NCBI GenBank assembly: GCA_963974485.1 | Contig: CAXBBS010000020.1 | Coordinates: 1 to 30,147, forward strand | Length of the DNA stretch: 30,147 bases | Direction of reading: 5' to 3' | DNA from: JAALKW01 sp963974485 | Lineage (GTDB): Bacteria; Pseudomonadota; Gammaproteobacteria; Legionellales; Legionellaceae | Part shown: piece after piece, positions 1 through 8,230 of the stretch | Layout: every line of letters starts with the position of its first letter | How positions within the stretch are numbered: the stretch's first letter is position 1 | The notes under the pieces: model-generated | Told to the model about the DNA's origin: nothing | Databases searched by the model: none | Seen by the model: only the letters and a program-made list of their open reading frames with translations | Made by a program: the position numbers and the translations under genes

Positions 1-845
1 ACGGTTCTTGCGGCATTCACCCAAAACGGATCGGTTTCGCCGTGCATCGGAATCAAGCTTTCGGCCATGTTCTCAAGGAGCTCGTCGGTCGGTGCCTCTG
101 CCCACAAATCCCATGGCGCACATCGTGAATCAAACGGATTGAGTACCACATCTTTCTTTTCATCAAAATAAGATTCCATGAAGGTGCACCCTTTATCATA
201 TACAATGACGCGGTCGCCTCGGGCTCTAAGTGCATCCATGATTTTCATGATGAGCTGACTTTTACCCGTCCCTACGGTGCCGTGGATTAAAAGATGCTGA
301 ACCTCTGAGTTTTTAATTAACGGGAATCCGTCTAAGGTGATGTCAGAATTCATGCGCGCTTTGATGATTTTGCGCTTCACAACATGAGGTGCTTCGATGG
401 TGCTTCCTCGAATGAAATGATTTTTCGTTTGACCTCGACCGGTTCTTACGAAATACCAAGACATCAGCCCTGCAAACACACATGAAAAACCCAGTGACGC
501 CCAAACGCATTGCATTAAGTAGGTTAAAAAACGTGTCCCTGTGTAAGCAAAATATGGGTTGGTGGTGAGCTCTTTCACCGAAACCTTAAAGATTTTCCCA
601 TGATAGGGCACGTCAAAGAGGTGTTCTTTGCCAACAAGCTTTAAGAAGGTTGCTGTGTGATAATCGACCGTCTGAATCAGCATCTCTGATGGCACCCATA
701 ACCAGATGGCCAGCGCAAGAAACGCTACCCCGGTTGCGAAGTACACTTTCAAGAGCGCTTTGTTGATTTGAAACAGCATCCTGAGGTTATGAAAGGCGAT
801 TTGTCCACCTCGGGTAAAATGCTTGTGATTCGGTTCATGTTGCAT
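1..845 (-). CDS. traD: TraD type IV coupling protein, N-terminal part (runs off left edge)
   Basis: TraD is the inner-membrane ATPase that links the relaxosome to the F-type secretion channel. The visible 281 residues begin MQHEPNHKHFTRGGQIAF, which resembles the TQGGQIA start of F TraD. Two hydrophobic segments follow (about residues 34-52 and 106-130). A Walker A motif, GTVGTGKSQ, is near residue 190, then VIVYDKG and an LNPFDSRCAPWDLW stretch typical of TraD. The last visible residues (DPFWVNAARTV) align with the family, and the C-terminal half lies outside the window. The ATG at 845 is chosen because AAGGAA sits five bases upstream. It follows the three membrane-protein genes, as traD follows traS/traT in F. 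The family call is firm; the missing part cannot be judged. Confidence 0.93.
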   Translation of the reverse strand, partial: MQHEPNHKHFTRGGQIAFHNLRMLFQINKALLKVYFATGVAFLALAIWLWVPSEMLIQTVDYHTATFLKLVGKEHLFDVPYHGKIFKVSVKELTTNPYFAYTGTRFLTYLMQCVWASLGFSCVFAGLMSWYFVRTGRGQTKNHFIRGSTIEAPHVVKRKIIKARMNSDITLDGFPLIKNSEVQHLLIHGTVGTGKSQLIMKIMDALRARGDRVIVYDKGCTFMESYFDEKKDVVLNPFDSRCAPWDLWAEAPTDELLENMAESLIPMHGETDPFWVNAART

Positions 846-918
846 GATGTTTCCTTATTTTAGGTAAAGCTATCGCTTCCGAAATTGATTTTCGGTTTAA
901 AATTTATTCAAAGATTAG

Positions 919-960
919 GTTTGATGCGCACTAGAAATAAACTTCTGGGTAGCATCAAAC
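919..960 (-). promoter_or_regulatory. Two-part hairpin in the gap before traD
   Basis: The 126-bp gap between the last exclusion-type gene and traD contains a perfect 9-bp inverted repeat, GTTTGATGC (919-927) and GCATCAAAC (952-960). It encloses a second smaller stem (about 931-936 with 943-948, loop ATAAAC). No U-run follows on the minus strand, so it does not look like a classical terminator. It could be an mRNA processing or stability element, or a partial attenuator that sets the TraD level. The structure is seen in the sequence; the role is inferred. Confidence 0.4.
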
Positions 961-971
961 GTTAAGGGGCG

Positions 972-1583
972 TTATGTGAAAATTGGCATAACTTTGAGTG
1001 CCTTTAAGTTATTTCGGATCGCAATGGATTGCTTTATGTTTTGCATAAGCTTATCAATACCAAGACGCTTGTTTTCTACCGAAATAAATATTTTTGCGAT
1101 AATTAGGGCCGGCAATAAAGCAAGGGGCCATGCAATAAAATTGCTCAGTGAAATGATGTCCGTTGCCAGCATTAATACAGATATAAATGATATATAAGCC
1201 AACCAAGCGCTTTTCCTTATCATTTGATTTATCACGCCTCCTAGTTTTAATTTATCTTTTATTTTTTGATTGAAATAGACATAGTTATATAAAGTGGTAA
1301 GCATGAAAGCGACAAGAATGAAGGTAAGAACAGCGTTAACCACCCCAACTACTAATGTATGCGTCAACACTATGCCGATATTATTTTTTAAATACCCAAA
1401 ATCTTTCATGCAAGCCATCGCGATTGGCAGCATAGAAGCTATCCATATGACAAGGAGCACCCTCCACCTCACGGACTTAAATTCCGTTCCAATCTTTTTG
1501 CTTGGTTTTAAATCAAAATCCAGTTGCTCTAAGCTCTCAATATCTTCTTGGACAGCTCGTTTAAATGAATGGGTGTTAAGCAT
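972..1583 (-). CDS. Membrane protein in the TraS (entry exclusion) position, paralogue 3
   Basis: This 203-residue protein is predicted to be an inner-membrane protein, with hydrophobic segments at roughly 42-62, 76-108 and 130-168. Its N-terminus (AVQEDIESLEQLDFDL) and the segment from NYVYF to KDKLKLG, plus a late KRLGI motif, are shared with the next two genes, so the three are paralogues. The ATG at 1583 has GGAG seven bases upstream. In F the gene between traG and traD/traT is traS, a small inner-membrane protein that blocks redundant entry by reacting to donor TraG. Position, size and topology fit that role, but I see no direct sequence match to F TraS, so the function is inferred from synteny. 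Confidence 0.6.
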   Translation of the reverse strand: MLNTHSFKRAVQEDIESLEQLDFDLKPSKKIGTEFKSVRWRVLLVIWIASMLPIAMACMKDFGYLKNNIGIVLTHTLVVGVVNAVLTFILVAFMLTTLYNYVYFNQKIKDKLKLGGVINQMIRKSAWLAYISFISVLMLATDIISLSNFIAWPLALLPALIIAKIFISVENKRLGIDKLMQNIKQSIAIRNNLKALKVMPIFT

Positions 1584-1611
1584 TTCTGTTCTCCGTTATA
1601 AATTTAATTGG

Positions 1612-2226
1612 TTATATAAAGTTGGGCCATAATTTAAGCCAAGTTTGTTTTTCTTCATCGTGAATACGGCGCTTTATTTTTCGAATCAACTGAGTCAAGC
1701 CAAGACGCCTTTTCTCAATAGAGTGATAGATTTTTGCCAAAACCAAGGATGGAAAAAAAGCTATAGGCCATGCAAAAAAAATCGTTATGGGGCTGAAGGT
1801 CAAAGCCACACCTAATGAGAATATTAAAAATAAACCACACATGACCTGCGCCGTTCGTTTGACGAGCTTATCGACCTCACACCCAATTTTTAATGTATTT
1901 TCTATTTTGTGTGTGAATATCAAATACGTACGAATCGATTTGAACATTGCAAGATTAAAGATAAGTGAACAAATCACATTAAATAACCCCAGTGACAAAC
2001 AGGTTTGAGCGACACTTGCGATGGAATCTTTTGCAGCATCAAGATGCGCCACCTGAAATATAGCCAGTGGCAACATGGAAGGTAGCCACGTCATCAGCAT
2101 AATTTTCTTTGCAATATCGTTAAATTTTGAGTCATATTCTTTGACTCCACCGCGCGAAAAATGAGTCACCTCTATCGTGAGAATATCTTCTTGTACCGCT
2201 TGCTTTTCTGCATTTGTGTTAAGCAT
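1612..2226 (-). CDS. Membrane protein in the TraS (entry exclusion) position, paralogue 2
   Basis: This is a 204-residue paralogue of its neighbours, starting MLNTNAEKQAVQEDI, almost the same first residues as paralogue 3. It has hydrophobic stretches around 43-60, 75-100 and 130-165, then the common EKRRLGL motif and a basic C-terminus. AAGGAG is seven bases before the ATG at 2226, so it should be translated well. Its middle section has diverged most from paralogue 1. It lies between traG and traD in the same operon, which supports a role in surface or entry exclusion. That role is not proven by any motif. Confidence 0.6.
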   Translation of the reverse strand: MLNTNAEKQAVQEDILTIEVTHFSRGGVKEYDSKFNDIAKKIMLMTWLPSMLPLAIFQVAHLDAAKDSIASVAQTCLSLGLFNVICSLIFNLAMFKSIRTYLIFTHKIENTLKIGCEVDKLVKRTAQVMCGLFLIFSLGVALTFSPITIFFAWPIAFFPSLVLAKIYHSIEKRRLGLTQLIRKIKRRIHDEEKQTWLKLWPNFI

Positions 2227-2261
2227 GACTGCTCTCCTTCGTTTTAAAATTAATAAAATTA

Positions 2262-2849
2262 TTAGACCCCAACGGCCTCATCTTTTGTAAAATGCTTTTT
2301 AAGCTCTCCGAATAAAACACTTATCCCAAGACGCTTAACTTCCATGTTGATGAAGCCACCGATGCCACACATGATGATGCCGCCTCCAAACGCACCGAAG
2401 AAAAGAAGCGTGAATGGATGAAAGGCCGCCGCCGTGAGAAGGATGACACCCCAATAGGAAATGCATGCAAGACGTGTAACGCGTCTTATGAAATCATCGA
2501 TAACTTCACCGAGTTGTAACTTGTCTTTAAACTGGGCTTGAAAAATTACGTAGTTATTAATCAGGCCAACCAAGGGTATGGTAAAAATAAAGGTGATGGG
2601 GATACCGGCTAACCAAGCCAATATAGCGCCTTCAAAAGCTTCTGAACCAGAATACCTTATGCCATTAATGTTCAAGCTATAACTGAGAAGGAAAGGCAAT
2701 ATGAGCGCTGCATACATGGTCATCCATACCAAACAATAGCGCTTTCTAATTCGCCCGTAATATTCTTTTTCTGATAAAATATCAACGTCCATGGTTTTCA
2801 GTGTCTCGATATCCGTTTGAATCGCTGCTTTCATTTCTGCGCTGTTCAT
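2262..2849 (-). CDS. Membrane protein in the TraS (entry exclusion) position, paralogue 1
   Basis: This 195-residue membrane protein overlaps the traG stop codon by four bases (ATGA), so it is probably translationally coupled to TraG. It shares with the next two genes the AIQTDIETLKTMDVDI start, the NYVIFQAQFKDKLQLGEVIDDFIRR core and the VKRLGI motif. Hydrophobic segments are at about 41-60, 77-105 and 130-172, the last Gly-rich. AAGGAG precedes the ATG by eight bases. The coupling to TraG is suggestive because F entry exclusion depends on a TraS-TraG pair. It could instead be an unrelated accessory membrane protein that was duplicated here. Confidence 0.6.
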   Translation of the reverse strand: MNSAEMKAAIQTDIETLKTMDVDILSEKEYYGRIRKRYCLVWMTMYAALILPFLLSYSLNINGIRYSGSEAFEGAILAWLAGIPITFIFTIPLVGLINNYVIFQAQFKDKLQLGEVIDDFIRRVTRLACISYWGVILLTAAAFHPFTLLFFGAFGGGIIMCGIGGFINMEVKRLGISVLFGELKKHFTKDEAVGV

Positions 2850-5719
2850 TCAACTGTCTCCTTATGTTTTGTGCCCTTGATGCTTTCGATGGGGTGCTTC
2901 CAAAATGCTTTAGCATCAGCCCCCGCATGTTCTGGAAAAACGCCTCGGGTTGATTCGTATTGACCGTCAACAACCTCCCCTGCTTTCATATGTTTTTGAA
3001 CCTCATGTGATTTTTGCATGGCGACTCCCTTTGTTTTTGTTTGAACCTCGTTGCTTTGAACCGCATCAAGCGCATGTTGCCTAAAGGAACCTGCCTCCGC
3101 TTGATTCACGCCAAGACCTGCCGCGTGTTGTGATAGTTTTTGATGCTCGGTATTAAATGAACCCTCAATACCTGAGGCACTTGCTGCAACATGCGCACGC
3201 CCTTGTTGGTACGCTGCATCAACATGAGCGCCACCCTGGGTATTCCCGTATTGCTCGATGAGCTCTTCACGTTTTTGATGGATGAAGTCTTGACCGAGAT
3301 GACCAAGTTTCTCGACGCTTCGAACATCCCCTGGATGACTGAAGAGTTCATCACGTTGGTGCTCGCCCACTCGCGACGCCACATAGCCTGAAAAGGCTTG
3401 ATCCATGTTCTCAAGGATGTTTGCACCCTCATTTTCAACGTAACTGGCGGCTTGGCTGATACGTGCACTTCGAGACATAGACGCATCCATGTTGTGACCT
3501 GCTGTTTCAGCTTGACGTAAGTCCGCACCCATTTGATTCGAGAGGCTTGAACCGGTTGTGCTGGTGTCATCAAAATGATGGTTCGCGGTGAAGTTTTTCA
3601 CGAAACTGTAAGCGTCATTGAAGTCTTGTGATTCACGTGAAGAGCTTGAGCTGTCAACCCCATGATTCGAGCGGTCACCACTTGTCGAACTTCGATCGGC
3701 TTTCAAGCCAAATCCTGCACCACCTTTGATACCTGTCGCGGCACCAAAGACTTTACCCGCAAGACCTCGATCGCCTGACAATCCTAAATCGGCATGCGCA
3801 CTGCCTGAAGTCATCCGTGTGAACGCTTCCTCTTGGGATATGCCTGTGCGCTCAGCCACTTCAGATGCAATATGCGCCATGGTGGATACGGCCCGATTAA
3901 ACTGACCCGAATCTGATTCAGACACGCCATTGCCTAAGCGCATGTCGTGCCCATTTAATTGCGAAAACTGCATGGCTTTGTGTGCAAAGTTTGAAAGTGA
4001 GCTTTGATAATTATGACTTTCGTTTTCTGTAGCCTGACGACTATCATCCAATGCTTGATTCAAGCTTCCATGAATGCCCTGGCTCATGTTCACACCGACA
4101 GGACCACGAGTCATACCAGGTGACGCATCAAACACCGTGTCCCCACTGGCGGTTTGTGTTTTAAGGACGCCGGTAGGTAACTGCTCGGTATGCATGCCAT
4201 GCATGTTCGTCCAGTTGGAATCATGCTTATTTGCAGAGAAGTTATTAGCTGAGGTGTTGTAAAAGCTGGTTTGGCCAAGACTGAAGCTCGCATTTGCTGC
4301 CTCACCTGCAAGTGCTGTGGACGTTCCTTGAATGTGACTCATCATGGAGGTTGAAAGATGACTAAATGCTTCATTCAGGCTTGATACCATGCCCTTCGCT
4401 AGGAAGGGAATCATACACATCATATACCCTGCAACACCGGTGATATCATGATGAAGCTCGTCGATTTTATCGATATTTACAAGCGACATTGCGCCATGAG
4501 CACTCGTTGAGCCTGCACCTGCACCGGTTTCAATGTAGTTTAAAACAGCAAACAACACAGGCCAAAATTGGAGTTGGACAAAAAACTGAATATAGCCTTT
4601 AAATGTTCGTTCACCGCCTGGTAACGTTGCCATCACCAAAACAATGGGGAAAATACCAAACAAGAGCATGGTCAAAGCAGCATGCATATTAGGCCACAAC
4701 CATAGAGATTTTTCCCCCATGATAGCCCAGCTCCATCGATGTTGAACTTGAGACTTACTGAACTGATTATTGACAACGCCTGCGGTGCTGTCCGTAAACG
4801 CTTGATAATTTTTAATGCTTCCATCCATGGCATTCATCATCATGGTTTGCATGAGGATGTTTGATGAGCTATCCCGCATTTCCTGGTAATAATCAAATGC
4901 AGAGGTCAGTTGTGTTTCTAATAGGTTCTCATAATTATTTCTACACGCTTTTCCATCCTCTGGATTTGCACATGTTTTACCAAAAAACTTAATGCCAAAC
5001 AGGGTGTACGCATTTTTGACTTCCTTATCCAGCTTACGCTTTAAGCTAAACTCACCATCGTTACTGGCTGCTGTTGCGCAAGTAACGATGACTTGATTAA
5101 CGGGCGTCATTCTTAACGGTGATGGCTGTTTAGTGATAAGGTCCCAAATATGCGTGCTTTCCTTGAGTTCGCCAAGGCTGTATTTGCTATTCAGGCGAAT
5201 ATCTCCCACCACGCAGTTCTTAAAATAATCCTCCATTTCTTGCTTAAGATCTGGATTGGTAATGCGAAACTCTCTGGCCGCTTGCACCAATCTTGAACCG
5301 AAGAGCGCACCTGTTTTGGTGTATTTCAAGTCATCTGACTCGACAAAAAGCGAGTCGTATGTTTCAGCAAGACCAATCCCTATCGAAGTAACAAGGCTTG
5401 CTGTGGCTGCAAAAACCAGAGGAACATTCGATACAACAGCCCCGCCCTGCTTGGATACGTCATAAACCATCACATCCGTTTTAGGAATAATAATCAGTTG
5501 AAATATCAAAACATATCCAACAACCCACTTGACATAAACCATGGGGTCTCGACGCTTAATAAAGCCAACAGATGCCATGATAATGCCAATAAGGGCGGTT
5601 ATTCTTAGGAAGCTCATAAAGACTTCGTTATCTTGATGTGTGAAAGCCGCTATCGCATTCAAAATATGCTGGAAATAACTTCCAAGACCCAAAACATAAA
5701 TCGTCATAGGTGCACTCAT
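2846..5719 (-). CDS. traG: TraG mating-pair stabilisation and pilus assembly protein
   Basis: This 957-residue protein is close in length to F TraG (about 940). The N-terminal part (TraG_N type) has hydrophobic segments near residues 30-60, 65-85, 90-115, 350-372 and 385-405, and ends in a long hydrophilic, Ser/Gln/His-rich region (about 470-957) with few hydrophobic stretches. In F the N-terminal part is needed for pilus assembly. The C-terminal part is needed for mating-pair stabilisation and is the donor determinant recognised during entry exclusion. The start at 5719 overlaps the traH stop by four bases, and the stop overlaps the first exclusion-type gene. Order traH-traG is as in F. Confidence 0.92.
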   Translation of the reverse strand: MSAPMTIYVLGLGSYFQHILNAIAAFTHQDNEVFMSFLRITALIGIIMASVGFIKRRDPMVYVKWVVGYVLIFQLIIIPKTDVMVYDVSKQGGAVVSNVPLVFAATASLVTSIGIGLAETYDSLFVESDDLKYTKTGALFGSRLVQAAREFRITNPDLKQEMEDYFKNCVVGDIRLNSKYSLGELKESTHIWDLITKQPSPLRMTPVNQVIVTCATAASNDGEFSLKRKLDKEVKNAYTLFGIKFFGKTCANPEDGKACRNNYENLLETQLTSAFDYYQEMRDSSSNILMQTMMMNAMDGSIKNYQAFTDSTAGVVNNQFSKSQVQHRWSWAIMGEKSLWLWPNMHAALTMLLFGIFPIVLVMATLPGGERTFKGYIQFFVQLQFWPVLFAVLNYIETGAGAGSTSAHGAMSLVNIDKIDELHHDITGVAGYMMCMIPFLAKGMVSSLNEAFSHLSTSMMSHIQGTSTALAGEAANASFSLGQTSFYNTSANNFSANKHDSNWTNMHGMHTEQLPTGVLKTQTASGDTVFDASPGMTRGPVGVNMSQGIHGSLNQALDDSRQATENESHNYQSSLSNFAHKAMQFSQLNGHDMRLGNGVSESDSGQFNRAVSTMAHIASEVAERTGISQEEAFTRMTSGSAHADLGLSGDRGLAGKVFGAATGIKGGAGFGLKADRSSTSGDRSNHGVDSSSSSRESQDFNDAYSFVKNFTANHHFDDTSTTGSSLSNQMGADLRQAETAGHNMDASMSRSARISQAASYVENEGANILENMDQAFSGYVASRVGEHQRDELFSHPGDVRSVEKLGHLGQDFIHQKREELIEQYGNTQGGAHVDAAYQQGRAHVAASASGIEGSFNTEHQKLSQHAAGLGVNQAEAGSFRQHALDAVQSNEVQTKTKGVAMQKSHEVQKHMKAGEVVDGQYESTRGVFPEHAGADAKAFWKHPIESIKGTKHKETVE

Positions 5720-7071
5720 GATATTCCTCCAAGACTAAGCGCTAACTGCTTCTCTACGCGCGCCGTACTTTCAATCAGGTCAAGCTTTTGTTTAAACTTT
5801 CGACCAACATCAGGCTCTAACCGAGACACCTGCGTCACTGCAACTTCAATGCGCTGACGTAAATCATTTATGATGTCTTCAGGTAAGTTGCTGCCATGCG
5901 TCTCCACACTGAAGACTTGCAGGAGGTTTCTTAGGTAATTTTGCAAGATATCCGTTGCAATAAGGGTCGCATAAGCCTCAATATCCGAACTGGATACACC
6001 ATACTGCGTACTGTTCAAGACCGTTAAAAACTTCTTGATAGGTAGCGGTGTCATCGCAAGAAAACTTATTTCTTGCTTTGTGGGCGCACCGTCTTCTTTA
6101 AGATTTTGCTCCATATCCCGAATCAACTTACGCACCTTCCCCGTTAAAGATTGCGCCTCACTTATCTTGATGGGTGAAAGCCCAACGTTCAGGCACTTAT
6201 CTTTCTCGGTGCAGTGCCATATTTTCGCTTGCGCGCCTGGCGTACCCAAAAGCACTTGAATAAGTCCGCCACCCTCCAGAAGCGAGGGCACCTGTGTCAC
6301 CTTGCCGTCTGTATCAATGATGATACTGCCGGTTAAACTCATCATAAGCTCCGCGAGCTCTTGGCTGTTCGCTACAATGCCTGCGTCACCGAGCAGAGAC
6401 CACACCAGGTTTTTATCGAGCACGATTTGTTTTTTATACTTATCATTTTGAGAAGCTTGCTCCATGCCTTCTTTACGCCCCACTCCTGAGCACTCCATGC
6501 GTGCCTTCACGTAATCACTGAGCATGCCTTCTTTGCCCATACGTTGTTGGTCATTACAAATCTTATCTTGCGACGCGGCTGTTTTAGGCCAGAGACCACC
6601 GACGAGATTTTGCGCCATCTCGCACGAGTTAATGCTGGTTTGGTTGACCTTTTGAGCCGTCGCTTGAAGAAAGTCACGTACGTTTTTAAGCTCTGGAATC
6701 GTTGTTGCAATCATAATATCTGCCGCATAGGCACCTGAACTTGCCATCACTTGCTTCCCAAACTCAACAATTTTGTCTCCACTGATGATGCTCATGCTGC
6801 CGGTGAGTAAATCAATGCCTGCGCATCCCGTACGAGCCTCCGGTAAATCAAGCGTAACCAGTCGGTAGTTTCGTACCGGGGTTCTGGCATACAGTGAGCC
6901 ACCACCATAAAATCCTGCGGCTTGGGATTGAAAGGCCTGGACATTGGTGGTGTTCGATGCAAACCCGACGTCATTAAAAAACCCATCCATGTCATCAGCA
7001 ACCGTTGCAGCCGAGGCTTGACCTAACATCAAACAAAGGCTGAGCCCCGTAACGAGCGCCTTCTTTTTCAT
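5716..7071 (-). CDS. traH: TraH pilus assembly protein
   Basis: This 451-residue protein matches the length of F TraH (458). It starts with a Sec signal peptide (MKKKALVTGLSLCLMLGQASA). The mature part begins with DDMDGFFNDVGFASNTT and continues with YARTPVRNYRLV and an RTGCAGIDLLTGSMS segment, which is the recognisable TraH N-terminal signature. Cysteines near 130-200 could form disulfides, fitting the thiol-redox protein encoded just upstream. TraH acts in the periplasm or outer membrane for F-pilus assembly. The gene overlaps trbB upstream and traG downstream by four bases each. Confidence 0.93.
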   Translation of the reverse strand: MKKKALVTGLSLCLMLGQASAATVADDMDGFFNDVGFASNTTNVQAFQSQAAGFYGGGSLYARTPVRNYRLVTLDLPEARTGCAGIDLLTGSMSIISGDKIVEFGKQVMASSGAYAADIMIATTIPELKNVRDFLQATAQKVNQTSINSCEMAQNLVGGLWPKTAASQDKICNDQQRMGKEGMLSDYVKARMECSGVGRKEGMEQASQNDKYKKQIVLDKNLVWSLLGDAGIVANSQELAELMMSLTGSIIIDTDGKVTQVPSLLEGGGLIQVLLGTPGAQAKIWHCTEKDKCLNVGLSPIKISEAQSLTGKVRKLIRDMEQNLKEDGAPTKQEISFLAMTPLPIKKFLTVLNSTQYGVSSSDIEAYATLIATDILQNYLRNLLQVFSVETHGSNLPEDIINDLRQRIEVAVTQVSRLEPDVGRKFKQKLDLIESTARVEKQLALSLGGIS

Positions 7072-7484
7072 GACACACCTCGTGATTCATGCGCGACGAT
7101 TTTAGGGATTAAGACCTGCATCCTCTGTGCGAGCTCAGACTCAGAAAGCGCGCCCACCGACACCGGATAAAGCTCACCCGTTTTGTCATGCACAATGAAG
7201 AGTGCGGGATAACGAATCTGCTCACCCTTGAAGGCAATGCTCACTAAGTCTTGAGATGCTGGATACACCTTCTCAAATCCCGGCAAGGGTTGGTCATCAA
7301 ACGAATACGCCTCAATGTCAGCGCCCGCGTCATGTGCCCAGGCTTTCAATACCGGAGCCTGCTTATGGCAGTGCGGGCATGTGCTCGCAAAAAAGAACAT
7401 GACTTTGTGGTCATCAAAGAACGCTGCATGCGCGTGACTAACACCGCCGAGTAAAAGTAAAAGCCCTGCTATCATCGATTTCAT
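7068..7484 (-). CDS. trbB: TrbB-like periplasmic thiol-disulfide protein
   Basis: This is a 138-residue secreted thioredoxin-fold protein. It has a signal peptide ending HAHA near residue 20, a strand with FFFASTC, and a CPHC redox motif at residues 36-39, followed by YPALFIV containing the cis-proline expected of the fold. TrbB of F is a disulfide isomerase that helps fold Cys-rich transfer proteins such as TraH, TraU and TraN, all encoded beside it here. GAGGAG lies seven bases before the ATG, and the start overlaps the traF stop. It is shorter than F TrbB, so the exact subfamily is less sure than the redox function. Confidence 0.82.
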   Translation of the reverse strand: MKSMIAGLLLLLGGVSHAHAAFFDDHKVMFFFASTCPHCHKQAPVLKAWAHDAGADIEAYSFDDQPLPGFEKVYPASQDLVSIAFKGEQIRYPALFIVHDKTGELYPVSVGALSESELAQRMQVLIPKIVAHESRGVS

Positions 7485-8230
7485 TTTGAGACTCCTCGCA
7501 CCTGCATCAGGCGAGCTGTTAACACATCTTGTGTGGTGAGCCCGAACGCCACAGGTCGCGTGGCGTGGGTTTTGGGATTAACCAGCAAAATTGCTGGGAA
7601 ATAACGCACGTTTAAACGCACAGCCTGCCCTCTGTCCAAGCGGGATTTAGGTAGCTCAGGTGAGACTTCACCATCGACACTGACCGGTATGAGTTCAAAG
7701 CCAAACTTGCGACAGAAGTCTTCTAAAATCGGGATTTGCCGCGTGTCATAAGGGTTTTTCGAGCGATAGAAAAATAAGAGGCCTGAGGTTTTAGCAAGAC
7801 TTTTCATATGCGACACTTCTTCTTGATGATGCACTTCATCGGTGATTTGCGTGCCAATATTTGAAGTTGGGTGCGTCACACTGAAATCAAATTCGGGGTA
7901 TTTGAGTAGGGCCTCTTGGTTCACTTGCTTGTGCGCGCTTGCTTCACGTAACCAATAATCTTGAAGCGCCAAAAATACCCGCTCGTCTTCAACACTGTGT
8001 GTGAATCGCACCTTGTGTAAGGCTTCCATGGTGTAGAAGTGAAGCACTTTATCCCGGTCGGTGTAGCTCAATTGATTGAACGGCACACCGCGAGGTGTCC
8101 GGGTCCCGGACACCTCTTCTTTAGGCAGGTTATACCAAAGAAAACCTGGCGGTTTTTCTGCGGCAAGCGCGCCCTTGCTGCTGAGTAAGGCGCCCACAAA
8201 AATCAAAAGAAAAGCGCTTCGCTTAATCAT
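7481..8230 (-). CDS. traF: TraF pilus assembly protein (thioredoxin fold lacking CXXC)
   Basis: The start is set at the ATG at 8230, which has AAGGAG six bases upstream and is followed by a signal peptide (MIKRSAFLLIFVGALLSSKGALA); an upstream in-frame ATG lacks this. The 249-residue product shows the TraF pattern: GFLWYN after the signal, a QDYWLREAS helix, LLFFYRSKNP where an active thioredoxin would have CXXC, then LIPVSVDGEVSPELP, RLNVRYFPAILLVNPK and a VAFGLTTQDVL end. TraF is a periplasmic pilus assembly protein without the redox cysteines. A strong hairpin palindrome lies in its variable N-terminal linker (listed separately). Confidence 0.92.
   Translation of the reverse strand: MIKRSAFLLIFVGALLSSKGALAAEKPPGFLWYNLPKEEVSGTRTPRGVPFNQLSYTDRDKVLHFYTMEALHKVRFTHSVEDERVFLALQDYWLREASAHKQVNQEALLKYPEFDFSVTHPTSNIGTQITDEVHHQEEVSHMKSLAKTSGLLFFYRSKNPYDTRQIPILEDFCRKFGFELIPVSVDGEVSPELPKSRLDRGQAVRLNVRYFPAILLVNPKTHATRPVAFGLTTQDVLTARLMQVRGVSK
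8092..8116. repeat. 25-bp near-perfect palindrome inside traF
   Basis: Perfect 12-bp arms, GAGGTGTCCGGG (8092-8103) and its complement CCCGGACACCTC (8105-8116), flank a single T at 8104. They encode the short SGTRTPRG-type stretch just after the TraF signal peptide and WYN motif, a region that varies in length between TraF proteins. It may be a small palindromic (REP-like) insertion that kept the reading frame, or an mRNA hairpin. The palindrome is seen directly; its origin is inferred. Confidence 0.75.

Noticed and set aside
53..235. 60-residue minus-strand open frame
   Set aside because: It lies inside traD in another frame; the traD frame has Walker A and family motifs.
2782..2973. 63-residue minus-strand frame at the end of traG
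   Set aside because: Overlaps both traG and the first exclusion-type gene in a third frame, with no ribosome site or recognisable content.
3106..3573. 155-residue minus-strand frame inside traG
   Set aside because: Out-of-frame shadow of the TraG C-terminal region; composition is that of a frame-shifted reading.
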